Both the position numbers and the translations under genes were made by a program. From the NCBI GenBank assembly GCA_018335295.1, contig JAGXKI010000020.1:1-38762 (forward strand): a stretch of 38,762 bases of DNA. Reading direction: 5' to 3'. Source of the stretch: a bacterium. GTDB taxonomy: Bacteria > Acidobacteriota > Aminicenantia > Aminicenantales > Aminicenantaceae. The notes beneath the pieces were generated by a model that saw only the letters and a list, made by a program, of their open reading frames with translations, had not been told where the DNA came from and made no database searches. Positions 31,042-38,762 of the stretch are shown here, piece by piece (the stretch's first letter is position 1; every line of letters starts with the position of its first letter).

Positions 31042-32223
31042 TCAAGCAAATATCTTTCGGGCGGTCTGAAGAGCCTTGGGAATGTCATTGCCGTTGGGAC
31101 AAGAGGCCGCACAGGTCAAACAATTCTCACAGGCACCCAGTTTTTGCTCCCCATCGATGGCAGCATAGGTTTCTGAGGCCAAGGAAGGATTCCCGTAGCC
31201 GTTGTGATACATCAGACTGCGCATGATTTCAGGGATATCCACTCTCTGGGGACAGGTAGGAAGGCACTGCTGACAGAAACTGCAGTAGTGTCCCCAGGAA
31301 TTAGATCTTTCTTTGGCTAGCTGATGAATATCACGGGACTCCACTTTCATGTTTTTCATCACCGAAAAATTCTGCTCGAGATGGTTGAAAGCGGTCATTC
31401 CAGGAATCGCACAGGCCACATGGGGATCCGAAAGAACCCATTTGAGGGCGGATTCAAAATATTTTTTATCTCTCTTGCCCGAGTAGTCATCATGATTTGT
31501 GGCCATGGGCTTCATAACCACAATGCCGATTCCCGCCTGGTCGGCTTCTTTTATGGCTTCTTTAAGTTCCTTGCGGTTGGATTTCAAGAAATTATACGAA
31601 GTCAACACCACATCGTAATGGCCGTTTTTGATGACACTGCGGATCACCTTGTGTTCGTTGGAATGAGTGGAAAGGCCCACAAACCGAGCTTTTCCCTGTT
31701 TTTTGGCAGCAGCCAGGGCCTCCAGGACCTCCTCATAATTGACCATGCTTTCATTGTAAACACTGTGACTGTACAGGATATCCACATAGTCTGTTTTTAA
31801 CCTCTTCAGACTCTGGTCCAGCTTCTCCAAAAAAGCTTCTTTGGTGGCCCCGGAATTATAAGTCTTGGTTTTGCTGTCCCGAGGCAGAGCCACTTTGGTG
31901 GCGATAACGACATCTTTCCGTTTTCCCCAGGATTGAAAGACTTCGCCCAGCATTTTTTCATTATTTCCCCGTTGATAGCCGTGGGCGGTGTCATAGTGGT
32001 TGATCCCTAACTCCAGGGCTCTATTTATCAGGGACGGATTTTTGGCATCCATAACCCCGTAGCTCACCACACTGACTTTGAGGCCGGTGTTTCCTAAGGT
32101 TCTATAAACCACGGAAGAAGATTCTTTTCCCAAATCAGGGAATTTGGCAAAAGCTCCGGAGGGAAGTAAAACCCCTCCGACCATACCTAAAGAAGTGTTT
32201 TTCAAAAAAGATCGTCTTTTCAT
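31042..32223 (-). CDS. Tat-exported aldo/keto reductase with C-terminal double [4Fe-4S] domain
   Basis: A 393-residue oxidoreductase. Arg3-Arg4 in MKRRSFLKNTSLG and a hydrophobic GMVGGVLLPSGAFA are a Tat signal. The AKR barrel follows, with YRTLGNTGLKVSVVSYG, the catalytic Asp and Tyr in YDTAHGYQRG, the Lys in VIATKV and the His in ILYSHSVY. From about residue 320 there is a ferredoxin tail with CSFCQQCLPTCPQRVDIP and CENCLTCAASCPNGNDIP, each a CxxCxxCxxxCP set for one [4Fe-4S] cluster. Export with a preloaded cofactor fits the Tat route. The enzyme could link carbonyl or sugar oxidation to an electron chain. AAAGGAG lies about 9 bases before the ATG. Monocistronic. Confidence 0.9.
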   Translation of the reverse strand: MKRRSFLKNTSLGMVGGVLLPSGAFAKFPDLGKESSSVVYRTLGNTGLKVSVVSYGVMDAKNPSLINRALELGINHYDTAHGYQRGNNEKMLGEVFQSWGKRKDVVIATKVALPRDSKTKTYNSGATKEAFLEKLDQSLKRLKTDYVDILYSHSVYNESMVNYEEVLEALAAAKKQGKARFVGLSTHSNEHKVIRSVIKNGHYDVVLTSYNFLKSNRKELKEAIKEADQAGIGIVVMKPMATNHDDYSGKRDKKYFESALKWVLSDPHVACAIPGMTAFNHLEQNFSVMKNMKVESRDIHQLAKERSNSWGHYCSFCQQCLPTCPQRVDIPEIMRSLMYHNGYGNPSLASETYAAIDGEQKLGACENCLTCAASCPNGNDIPKALQTARKIFA

Positions 32224-32272
32224 TTTTTATCCTCTCCTTTCTTTTCTACTATCCTGAATAATTCACGCTAAT

Positions 32273-32302
32273 TCTATAGTTTCTATATAATTAAAATATC
32301 AA
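32273..32302 (-). promoter_or_regulatory. Promoter for the aldo/keto reductase gene
   Basis: On the minus strand TTGATA (32297-32302), 18 bp, TATAGA (32273-32278), about 50 bases before the ATG. Confidence 0.4.
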
Positions 32303-32376
32303 AAGAAGGACCAAAAGTAAAAGCATATTTCCACCCATTGGGAAACCTGAATTTGGACCGTTAGAAAATAGAATTG

Positions 32377-33963
32377 TTAATCCGTTCTCTTCATTTCCAG
32401 TATTCGGTCCACCCGAAAATTCCGAACTTCACTGCGCAGAAAACAATAGGCTTCCACTCCCATAAAAGTCTTATCCTTATACTGAAGTTTTCCTACATAC
32501 TGGGGTTTGATGATCCTCTTGGACTTCTCATCCCTGGATTTAAGATACACGATTTCCAGTTTTCCGCTTTCGTTGATGGCTTCTTTTATGAAGCCAATCT
32601 TTTCATCCAGGGGCATCCTTTCCTCGGAAAGCCTGTACTGATACTTGGTCACAAAATCGATAATCCTCCAGTCCATGAACACATGTTTTTTCTGGATCTT
32701 CTTTTTCAAAACGATCCCCTCCAGAGAAGTGCACCGGCTCAAAGCCACATACATCTGGCCGGGGCTGAAGGTCCCTTTTCCGATATCTATGATGACTTTA
32801 TCAAAGGTTTTGCCCTGGCTTTTGTGGATGGTGATGGCCCAGGCCAGACGAAGAGGATACTGGGTGAAAGCTCCCACCACCTCTGTCTCCAGGGATCCTC
32901 TTTCCTGGTTAAATCTGTACTCAAAAATCTCCCAGGTAAAGGGAGCCACCTCCACCACATTTCCACCGCTCAGCTCCACTGCAATCACCTCTGGACCTTC
33001 ATCCAGTTCAAAAACGTCGACGATTTTCCCCACACTCCCGTTAATCCATCTTCCTTCCGGATCATTGTTCAAAAGCATCACCTGAGCCCCGATTTTAAGG
33101 GATAAATTATATTTGGTGGGCAGCTCCCTTTCTCCGAAATTCCCCCGGATCTGGCCTTGAAAGGAAAAAACCCTGCCTTCTATTTTCCCAAGCCGCTCTT
33201 CATTGATCCGATGAGCTTGTTTGTTATAAGGAGTAAGGTAGATATAAAAATCATCGGGGGCGGGAACGAATGAAGGATGAAACCTCTCATTCAACACCTC
33301 AAGGAGGTCTTCGGTTATGGTCTTATTCCTGATGGCATTCAGCAGGCGGATAAACCGCTCATCTTTCTGTCTATAAACTTTGGTCAATTCTATGAATTCC
33401 ATGGGGAAATCTTTGAACACTTGGGCCGAAAAGAAATAACCGGTCCGATAATAATTTTTGAATATCTCCCTTTCTCTTCCCTTGATTACAGGGGGAAGTT
33501 GGTACAAATCACCTATAAAAATTATCTGTTTTCCCCCAAAAGGATAATTTTTTTGAGGGCAGTTCAGACGCAAAAATTTATCCACACAATCCAGCAAATC
33601 GGCCCGAACCATAGAGATTTCGTCGATCACCACCATATCCACTTTTTGATACAAGTTGCTTCGGGTGTCCTTGACAATCTTCTGGACTTTATCCAGAGTC
33701 ACATCCGGTTTAAACCGGAAAAAGGAATGGATGGTTTGACCTCCAATGTTCAGGGCTGCTACCCCAGTTGGAGCGAGGACTACCACATTTTTCTGGGTGT
33801 TTTGGCGAAAATACTCCAGCAGTGTGGACTTTCCGGTCCCCGCTTTTCCGGTGATGAATACATGCCGGGAAGTTTTGTTCATCAAATCCAGGGCTTTTTT
33901 AAATTCCGGGTTGATCTCGATCCCAGAAAAAGACCTGGTTTTCTTTTTCCCCTTTTTCTTCAT
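32377..33963 (-). CDS. Pif1-like helicase with C-terminal WYL-like domain
   Basis: A 528-residue superfamily 1B DNA helicase. Walker A is GKAGTGKST (39-47), then VVVLAPTGVAALNIGGQTIHSFF (Pif1 motif Ia region), Walker B VVIDEISM (111-118), GDLYQLPPV (motif III) and AWAITIHKSQGKTFDKV with YVALSRCTS (motifs V-VI). Residues from about 455 to the end, IGFIKEAINESGKLEIVYL, RIIKPQYVGKL, GVEAYCFLRSEVRNFRVDRI, read as a WYL-type ligand or nucleic-acid sensor. The enzyme would unwind DNA 5'-3', with activity perhaps gated by the extra domain. Only a weak AGGA lies about 12 bases before the ATG. It stands alone and is divergent from the TetR gene. Confidence 0.88.
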   Translation of the reverse strand: MKKKGKKKTRSFSGIEINPEFKKALDLMNKTSRHVFITGKAGTGKSTLLEYFRQNTQKNVVVLAPTGVAALNIGGQTIHSFFRFKPDVTLDKVQKIVKDTRSNLYQKVDMVVIDEISMVRADLLDCVDKFLRLNCPQKNYPFGGKQIIFIGDLYQLPPVIKGREREIFKNYYRTGYFFSAQVFKDFPMEFIELTKVYRQKDERFIRLLNAIRNKTITEDLLEVLNERFHPSFVPAPDDFYIYLTPYNKQAHRINEERLGKIEGRVFSFQGQIRGNFGERELPTKYNLSLKIGAQVMLLNNDPEGRWINGSVGKIVDVFELDEGPEVIAVELSGGNVVEVAPFTWEIFEYRFNQERGSLETEVVGAFTQYPLRLAWAITIHKSQGKTFDKVIIDIGKGTFSPGQMYVALSRCTSLEGIVLKKKIQKKHVFMDWRIIDFVTKYQYRLSEERMPLDEKIGFIKEAINESGKLEIVYLKSRDEKSKRIIKPQYVGKLQYKDKTFMGVEAYCFLRSEVRNFRVDRILEMKRTD

Positions 33964-33990
33964 CTAGAAACACATCCTGAACATCCAAAA

Positions 33991-34019
33991 AATATAATGG
34001 GTCCTTCATAAGAAGTCAA
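33991..34019 (-). promoter_or_regulatory. Promoter for the Pif1-WYL gene
   Basis: On the minus strand TTGACT (34014-34019), 17 bp, TATATT (33991-33996). Transcription would start near 33984, about 21 bases before the ATG. Confidence 0.55.
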
Positions 34020-34062
34020 TCACTCCAAATAAACCGTAATCATCATTTCTGTGATGCACCTC

Positions 34063-34091
34063 TTGACAAAGGAGAATCTTTTTTTTATATT
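34063..34091 (+). promoter_or_regulatory. Promoter of the TetR-led export operon
   Basis: A perfect TTGACA (34063-34068), 17 bp, TATATT (34086-34091). The -10 box overlaps the left end of the operator at 34090. Confidence 0.65.
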
Positions 34092-34118
34092 AACCATCTG
34101 GTTAAACCAAATGGTTAA
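34090..34118. promoter_or_regulatory. 29-bp palindromic operator over the TetR start codon
   Basis: Outer arms TTAACCAT (34090-34097) and ATGGTTAA (34111-34118) are perfect inverted repeats; between them the near-palindrome TGGTTAAACCA (34099-34109) has the same centre at 34104. Only the two single spacer bases and the central position break symmetry. The site covers the end of the -10 box, the transcription start and the ATG, so a bound TetR dimer pair would block its own operon. Typical for TetR autoregulation; binding itself is inferred. Confidence 0.7.
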
Positions 34119-34734
34119 TAAAATAAAAAAACGCACTCAAAAGAAAATTTGGGACAGTGCCATTGAAGAGTTTTCCACTTACGGCTTCGGCGGCGCCCGG
34201 GTAGACCGGATCGCCCAACAAGCGGGAGTCAACAAAGCTCTTTTCTTCTATTATTTTTCCTCCAAGGAAAACCTTTACCAGCTCATCATCAAGGATGCGG
34301 TCAAAGGCCTCATCCAGAAAATTCAAAACGTTTTGGAGCAGGCGAAAACCCCGGAACGCTTCTATGAAATTATGCCCGAAGCGTTCATCCGTTATTTCTC
34401 CCAAAAACAGTATTTGCCCCGAATGATTCTTCTTGAACTGGTCCAGAATCCGGACTCCATCACATCTCTCATCCGGGACATCTTCGCCTCTACCCCCAAT
34501 CCTCCCCCTGAAGATGTGAAGTCTCTCCTCGCTCAATGGTCCCGGGAAGGGAAAATCACCGAGTCCGACCCGGTCCAGTTCATCATGAACATCATCCCGG
34601 TCTCCCTTTTCTGGCTGATAGGTTCACCTATGGTGGAATCGGTTCTGGATGTGAAGATAGAAATCAACGAAGCCTTTATCCAAAAACGAATCCAGAGTGT
34701 CACCAATCTTCTCAAAAGGGGAATGTTAAAATGA
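34111..34734 (+). CDS. TetR-family transcriptional repressor of the export operon
   Basis: A 207-residue regulator. The helix-turn-helix is at about residues 10-55, with IWDSAIEEFSTYGFGGARVD and IAQQAGVNKALFFYYFSSKE, classic TetR sequence; the C-terminal ligand domain is helical and of the CecR/AcrR kind. I start at ATG 34111 since a GTG at 34051 lies upstream of the promoter. No ribosome site exists between the predicted transcription start and the ATG (about 13 bases), suggesting leaderless translation. It overlaps the TolC gene by 4 bp. It probably represses itself and the transport genes through the palindrome on its start codon, released by a drug or toxic metabolite. Confidence 0.9.
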   Translation: MVNKIKKRTQKKIWDSAIEEFSTYGFGGARVDRIAQQAGVNKALFFYYFSSKENLYQLIIKDAVKGLIQKIQNVLEQAKTPERFYEIMPEAFIRYFSQKQYLPRMILLELVQNPDSITSLIRDIFASTPNPPPEDVKSLLAQWSREGKITESDPVQFIMNIIPVSLFWLIGSPMVESVLDVKIEINEAFIQKRIQSVTNLLKRGMLK

Positions 34735-36044
34735 AAAAATTGTTATCTTTCTTTCTTATTCTCCCCCTGACTCTTTCCTTACAGGCAAACCAAAAAATCC
34801 CTTTAAAAAAAGCCATTCAGGAGGGGATCCAACGGAATCTGGAATACGCCAACAAACTGCTGGATGAAAAAAATGCCCAAATTCGAACCCAAAAATATGA
34901 GGCTCAAAAGCGGTTTCACATCGATCTCAACGGGAGTTATTTGTATCAATCCGAAACCATGGAAATCGAAATCCCTTCTGTGGATATTCCGGAGGGAATC
35001 CATTTCCCGGGACGAAAAATCCAGGCTGGGGTTCATCACAGCTACGATCTCCAGCTCTCTCTCACTCAACCTCTCTACACCGGCGGAATCCTCTCCAACA
35101 GGGTGGAATTGGAAGAAATCCAAAAAGCCGTAAGCGCCAATCAATCTTTGCTCCAAAAACACCAAATCATCGATGAAATCAAATCTTCATTTTTCCAGTA
35201 TCAGCTTCTGATAAAAAGAAAAAACTCGCTGGAGACCCTCCGTCAAAAACTGGAGTTCCACCTCAAACAGGTCAAAAATCTGTTCCAGGAAAACCTGGTC
35301 AACAAGAACAACCTTATCGAAACCTCTTCCAAAATCAAAGAAGTCAATATGAATATTGAAGACATCCAAAGGACCATAGAAAAGGAACGACTCCACTTTC
35401 TCAGACTCTGCGGACATCTGCCCGAAGAGATCGACCCTGGCTATACAGAGGAATCCCTAAAGAAAAAGAAAGCTCTCTCCTATTTCAAAAAGTTCCATCC
35501 TGTCCTGAGGACCCTCGACCATCGCATCCAAATGGCAGAGGTTTCCAAAAAAATCACTTCCGGAAAATATCTTCCTCAAGTGAGTGCCTTCGCTCAACTC
35601 CACTACGGAAAACCAGGGATCGACTTTTTCAAAAAGGAATGGATGCTTTATGCCAAAGGAGGGGTTACTGTGAACCTCTCTGTTTTTGACTGGAATAATC
35701 TCAGGCGGGATAAAAAAATCCTGGACAACCGAATCCTCAAGCTCCAGAACCAACGGAAAAAATACATCCGCGACGTTACAGAAAATCTGGACACTCTCTA
35801 CTCCGCTAAAAATTCTCTAAAAAGAAAACTCTCTGAAGCGGAAGACTTGATTGATTATGCCACTGAAGAAGCTCAGCTCAAAAAAGCCTTGTATGAAGAA
35901 AACCAACTTCCTCATATTGAATATCTCACCTCTCTGAGGAACAAACAAAAATACACCATCCAGAAAAAAGAAATTCTTATCCAAATTGAACAGTTAGAGG
36001 TCAAAATCAACACTTTAATCGGACGGATTAAGGAGGAGCTATGA
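34731..36044 (+). CDS. TolC-family outer-membrane efflux protein
   Basis: A 437-residue outer-membrane channel. Signal peptide at residues 1-21 (LLSFFLILPLTLSLQA). Two OEP-type repeats are visible: IPLKKAIQEGIQRNLEYANK in the first half and LSYFKKFHPVLRTLDHRIQ with long amphipathic helices later; SLTQPLYTGGILSNRVELEE and VTVNLSVFDWNNLRRDKKI are the barrel-turn segments. The open frame extends upstream inside the TetR gene; ATG 34731 is chosen for the ATGA overlap and the AAGGGGA upstream. It overlaps the HlyD gene by 4 bp too. It would form the exit duct of the exporter. Confidence 0.9.
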   Translation: MKKLLSFFLILPLTLSLQANQKIPLKKAIQEGIQRNLEYANKLLDEKNAQIRTQKYEAQKRFHIDLNGSYLYQSETMEIEIPSVDIPEGIHFPGRKIQAGVHHSYDLQLSLTQPLYTGGILSNRVELEEIQKAVSANQSLLQKHQIIDEIKSSFFQYQLLIKRKNSLETLRQKLEFHLKQVKNLFQENLVNKNNLIETSSKIKEVNMNIEDIQRTIEKERLHFLRLCGHLPEEIDPGYTEESLKKKKALSYFKKFHPVLRTLDHRIQMAEVSKKITSGKYLPQVSAFAQLHYGKPGIDFFKKEWMLYAKGGVTVNLSVFDWNNLRRDKKILDNRILKLQNQRKKYIRDVTENLDTLYSAKNSLKRKLSEAEDLIDYATEEAQLKKALYEENQLPHIEYLTSLRNKQKYTIQKKEILIQIEQLEVKINTLIGRIKEEL

Positions 36045-36934
36045 AACAAAAACAATGGATCACTTTGAGTGTTTTGTTCTTCTTTCTTGGATCCTGCCAA
36101 GCTCAAAAATCAGAGTTCATTAAAACGGCCGGAGTGGTAGACGGAGAGGTCATCACAATCAAGGCAGCGGTTCCTGGAGAGATTAGGGAACTGAATGTGC
36201 AAGAAGGAGCTCGAGTGGAGCAGGGCCATCTCCTGGCCCGAATCGATGATCGAAAACTGAAGAACCAACGAGAAAATCTCGAAATCAATGAAAGGGAAAT
36301 TCAGGTAAACCGCCGGAAGCTCACTCAAAAAATAGACCTATTGAAATCCAACCTGAATTACTGGAAAGATCAAGTCCAGCGCTTGGAAAGACTTCATAAG
36401 AAAGAATCCGTTTCCGGAGACAAACTCAAAAAAGCCAAACTCCAAGTTAAAGAATTGGAAACCTCTCTCCACGAAACCCAAGAATCTTTATCTTCTCTAT
36501 CTCTCAACCTAGAAAAAATTCAGAATCAAAGGGACCAAATCGATCTTCAACTTCAAGATCACATGATCCATTCCCCGGTCACAGGCTCTATCTTGGAAAG
36601 ATTTGTGACTTCCGGGGAAACCGTTTTTCCAGGTTCTCCTCTGGCCGATATCCTGGACGAAACATCTCTGTTTGTGGAAACCTTCGTGGAGGAAAAAGAG
36701 CTGAGCCAACTGGAACTGGGACAAAACGCCACCATCCTGGTGGATGGACAGAAAGGCCGCTCTTATTCGGGCACCATCACCTATTTTGGAAAAAAGGCTG
36801 AATTTTCTCCCAAATACATCATCTCTGAAACCGAACGAAAATCTCTCCTCTACCAGGTGAAAATCCGCATCGAAGAAAGCCGGGAAGATTTTAAACTGGG
36901 GATGCCGGTCACGGTGAAGCTTAAAAGACAATGA
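36041..36934 (+). CDS. HlyD-family periplasmic adaptor, lipoprotein (YbhG-like)
   Basis: A 297-residue membrane-fusion protein. Its signal ends in a good lipobox, FFFLGSCQAQ, so it is anchored to a membrane by lipidated Cys19. GEVITIKAAVPGEIRELNVQEGARVEQGHLLARIDD is the first lipoyl half; a long coiled coil follows at about residues 70-165; the second lipoyl half is DHMIHSPVTGSILERFVTSGE; then a beta-barrel domain with FVEEKELSQLELGQNATILV. AAGGAGG is 4 bases before the ATG. It joins the inner-membrane ABC pump to the TolC protein encoded just upstream. Confidence 0.92.
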   Translation: MKQKQWITLSVLFFFLGSCQAQKSEFIKTAGVVDGEVITIKAAVPGEIRELNVQEGARVEQGHLLARIDDRKLKNQRENLEINEREIQVNRRKLTQKIDLLKSNLNYWKDQVQRLERLHKKESVSGDKLKKAKLQVKELETSLHETQESLSSLSLNLEKIQNQRDQIDLQLQDHMIHSPVTGSILERFVTSGETVFPGSPLADILDETSLFVETFVEEKELSQLELGQNATILVDGQKGRSYSGTITYFGKKAEFSPKYIISETERKSLLYQVKIRIEESREDFKLGMPVTVKLKRQ

Positions 36935-36962
36935 GAATATTGAGGAAAAAGGAATATTCCCG

Positions 36963-37874
36963 ATGCTGAGTGTTCAAAATCTCTGTAAAGCCTACGGACC
37001 TATTCAGGCTGCGGACAGGGTTTCCTTTCATATTCGCTCCGGATGCCTGACCATTTTGGCAGGCGCCGATGGAGCCGGAAAATCCACAATCATAAAGATG
37101 ATCCTGGGACTGGAAGCCAAAGACTCGGGAACCATCCGTCTCCAGGGGCATCCGGTGGAAAAAGATTATTCCCGGATCACTCGAATCACTGGGTACATGC
37201 CCGAACGTTTTTCTCTTTATTCGGATTTGAGTGTGGAAGAAAACATGAATTTCTTTGCCGATATACAAAAGGTTCCTGTTGAAAGAAGGGAAAAACTCAA
37301 ACATCAGCTTTTGGAGAGAACCGGGATGCTTCCCTTCCGAAAACGTCGGACTGGAGCTCTTTCCGGAGGAATGAAGCAAAAACTGGCTCTATCCACCATC
37401 CTGCTTTCTTCTCCCCAGGTCATTCTTCTTGACGAACCTACCACGGGAGTGGACCCTTTGTCCCGAATCGAATTCTCCAATATCATCGATCAGCTCAAAA
37501 AAGAAGGAAAGAGCCTGGTGGCCTCCACCCCCTACCTGGAAGAAGCCGAAAAAGGAGATCAGATCATCTTTCTGCGAAAAGGGAAAAAAATCAAAGAAGG
37601 CCCTATCCGCGAACTCAAAGAAAATTTTCCAGCCCGAATCTACCAGATTCGACCTAAAGAAGATGTATTCGCGGTGATGAAACAGCTTCAAGAAAAAGAA
37701 GAACTGAAAAAAAAGGTGTACATGAAAGGGGGAGTGATTAAATACATGCAAAGAGGTCCCACAAGCCTCCTTCCCTCTATTCCCTCCAAAGAAATGAAGG
37801 AAGTAGAGCCCACTCTGGAAGATATCTATCTCTACTATGAAAGGAGTTCTGATGAAAGCTCCCCAGCCGGATGA
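36963..37874 (+). CDS. ABC transporter ATPase, first (YbhF N-half-like)
   Basis: A 303-residue nucleotide-binding protein with Walker A GADGAGKST (34-42), Q-loop region MPERFSLY, signature LSGGMKQ (133-139), Walker B VILLDEP (153-159) and a D-loop TTGVDPLSR. The Walker A form with GADGAG is like that of the first half of YbhF-type fused ATPases. The C-terminal 80 residues are an extension. It starts 28 bp after the HlyD gene and overlaps the next ATPase by 23 bp. It powers the export of a hydrophobic compound by the ABC-2 permeases downstream. Confidence 0.92.
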   Translation: MLSVQNLCKAYGPIQAADRVSFHIRSGCLTILAGADGAGKSTIIKMILGLEAKDSGTIRLQGHPVEKDYSRITRITGYMPERFSLYSDLSVEENMNFFADIQKVPVERREKLKHQLLERTGMLPFRKRRTGALSGGMKQKLALSTILLSSPQVILLDEPTTGVDPLSRIEFSNIIDQLKKEGKSLVASTPYLEEAEKGDQIIFLRKGKKIKEGPIRELKENFPARIYQIRPKEDVFAVMKQLQEKEELKKKVYMKGGVIKYMQRGPTSLLPSIPSKEMKEVEPTLEDIYLYYERSSDESSPAG

Positions 37875-38613
37875 ACCCTCTATGGAATCGGCCATAAGAG
37901 TTGAAAATCTCACCAAACAGTTCGGCCGTTTCACGGCGGTAAACCACATTAATTTTTCTGTAAATAGGGGAGAAATCATGGGGTTTCTGGGGCCAAACGG
38001 AGCCGGGAAAACCACCACTCTGAAAATGATCACCGGACTTCTCAAAATCACTTCTGGAGATATCTGGATCAAAGAATATGATGTGAAGAAAGATTTGAAA
38101 CGGATCAAATCTTTTATCGGGTATATGTCCCAAAAATTTTCTCTTTACCCTCTCCTCAATTCCTATGAAAACATGGAATTTTTTGCGGGAGTGTCCGGGC
38201 TCCCTGCAGGAGAGATTCAGAAGAAAAAGTCCCAAATCTCTCAGACTATCCCTGAAAAAATACTCAAACAGAAAGTCATGGATATTCCACCGGGCATCAA
38301 ACAGAGGGTGGCCTTGTTCACCTGCTTGATGCCGGACCCGGAAATTCTTTTCCTGGATGAGCCTACTTCCGGAGTGGACCCGGAGATGCGGAGGGATTTC
38401 TGGATGAACATCTATGAACTGAAAAAGGAAGGGAAAACCATTCTGGTCACCACTCACAATCTGGATGAAGCAGAATACGCGGACCGGGTTTTGATCATCC
38501 ACAAAGGAAATATCGCACTCCAAGGGGAACCTCTTAATCTTTTGGACGCCTACCAGGCACCCTCCATGGAGAATTTGTTTAAACAAGCCATCGACAGCCA
38601 TGAAACGAATTAA
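37852..38613 (+). CDS. ABC transporter ATPase, second, with degenerate signature (YbhF C-half-like)
   Basis: A 253-residue nucleotide-binding protein. Walker A is GPNGAGKTT, Walker B ILFLDEP and the D-loop [10 protein letters not shown]; the H-loop is [11 protein letters not shown]. The signature is changed: [11 protein letters not shown] stands where LSGGxxQ is expected, a change also known in the second half of YbhF/RbbA-like ATPases. AAAGGAG lies 5 bases before ATG 37852, so I prefer it over the in-frame ATG at 37837. It overlaps the preceding ATPase by 23 bp and the permease by 14 bp. The two ATPases, fused in YbhF, are split here and probably form a heterodimer with one full-strength site. 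Confidence 0.9.
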   Translation: MKAPQPDEPSMESAIRVENLTKQFGRFTAVNHINFSVNRGEIMGFLGPNGAGKTTTLKMITGLLKITSGDIWIKEYDVKKDLKRIKSFIGYMSQKFSLYPLLNSYENMEFFAGVSGLPAGEIQKKKSQISQTIPEKILKQKVMDIPPGIKQRVALFTCLMPDPEILFLDEPTSGVDPEMRRDFWMNIYELKKEGKTILVTTHNLDEAEYADRVLIIHKGNIALQGEPLNLLDAYQAPSMENLFKQAIDSHETN

Positions 38614-38762
38614 AGCAGTCATAGCCAAAGAATTGATCCATATCCTCCGGGATCCTCGGAGTCTTTTTATTGTTTTCATCCTTCCTGTGCTGATGATTTT
38701 TGTGTTGGGGTACTCTTTATCTTTTGATCTCGATAATATCCAGACCGGTCTCATCGATTATT
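38600..38762 (+). CDS. ABC-2 type permease, N-terminal part only (YbhS/YbhR-like)
   Basis: The first 54 residues of an inner-membrane permease, cut by the window edge. They read [20 protein letters not shown], the usual cytoplasmic start of ABC-2 permeases, then the first membrane helix [20 protein letters not shown]. It overlaps the preceding ATPase by 14 bp. Gene order predicts that a second permease follows outside the window. Confidence 0.85.
   Translation, partial: MKRIKAVIAKELIHILRDPRSLFIVFILPVLMIFVLGYSLSFDLDNIQTGLIDY

Noticed and set aside
34051-34110. GTG at 34051 as the start of the TetR protein
   Set aside because: It lies upstream of the perfect TTGACA/TATATT promoter, and the added 20 residues are not TetR-like.

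Overview
The window looks like a chromosomal segment from a Gram-negative, protein- and amino-acid-degrading bacterium. It has a TonB-dependent outer-membrane receptor, a TolC/HlyD export system, many secreted proteins and three twin-arginine (Tat) substrates. A tricorn-type protease, several secreted Asp-box (BNR/VPS10-like) propeller proteins, DUF6599 and DUF362 together, at mid GC, suggest an Acidobacteriota/Aminicenantia-like lineage. That placement is an inference; no rRNA or other marker gene is present. Promoters resemble ordinary sigma-70 sites (TTGAxx, about 17 bp, TATAAT-like) and most secreted-protein genes have strong AAGGAGG ribosome-binding sites. I saw no tRNA, rRNA, CRISPR array, insertion sequence or phage gene. 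Layout: 1-6.5 kb (minus strand) holds a tricorn-like S41 protease cut by the left edge, an Asp-box propeller protein and an FAD amine/amino-acid dehydrogenase subunit. 6.6-10.3 kb (plus) holds an acyl-CoA ligase, then a small [2Fe-2S] protein and an FAD/BFD protein which, with the FAD gene across the divergent promoter, make up the three parts of an HcnABC / hydroxyproline-dehydrogenase-like enzyme. 10.3-10.9 kb has a truncated phzF remnant that ends at a 9-bp-period repeat. 11-18.6 kb holds two more large Asp-box propeller proteins with a metallo-beta-lactamase-fold protein between them. 18.8-22.5 kb (minus) holds a secreted creatininase-family hydrolase, a TonB-dependent receptor and a multi-pass membrane protein. 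22.9-26.3 kb (plus) holds an AGCS sodium:amino-acid symporter, a Tat-exported DUF362 protein and a secreted DUF6599 protein. 26.3-29.6 kb (minus) is an operon of a flavin-reductase-family protein and a two-subunit molybdenum hydroxylase with a Tat signal. 29.7-32.2 kb holds another MBL-fold protein, a C-terminal fragment of an outer-membrane barrel protein, a mosaic of 9-bp and 7-bp tandem arrays, and a Tat-exported aldo/keto reductase with a ferredoxin tail. 32.4-34 kb is a Pif1-type helicase fused to a WYL-like domain. 34-38.8 kb (plus) is a tightly overlapped TetR-TolC-HlyD-ABC-ABC-permease export operon, cut by the right edge. How the parts may fit together (inference): secreted proteases and propeller proteins handle protein or peptide substrates, the symporter and TonB receptor take up products, and the FAD/Fe-S dehydrogenase oxidises amino acids. 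Features most worth a second look are RNA or repeat structures rather than new protein families: an H-type pseudoknot in the 5' leader of the S41 gene, a TonB-receptor leader with two competing hairpins, phase-perfect 9-bp arrays that border two 5'-truncated genes, and a near-perfect 29-bp palindrome over the TetR promoter and start codon.
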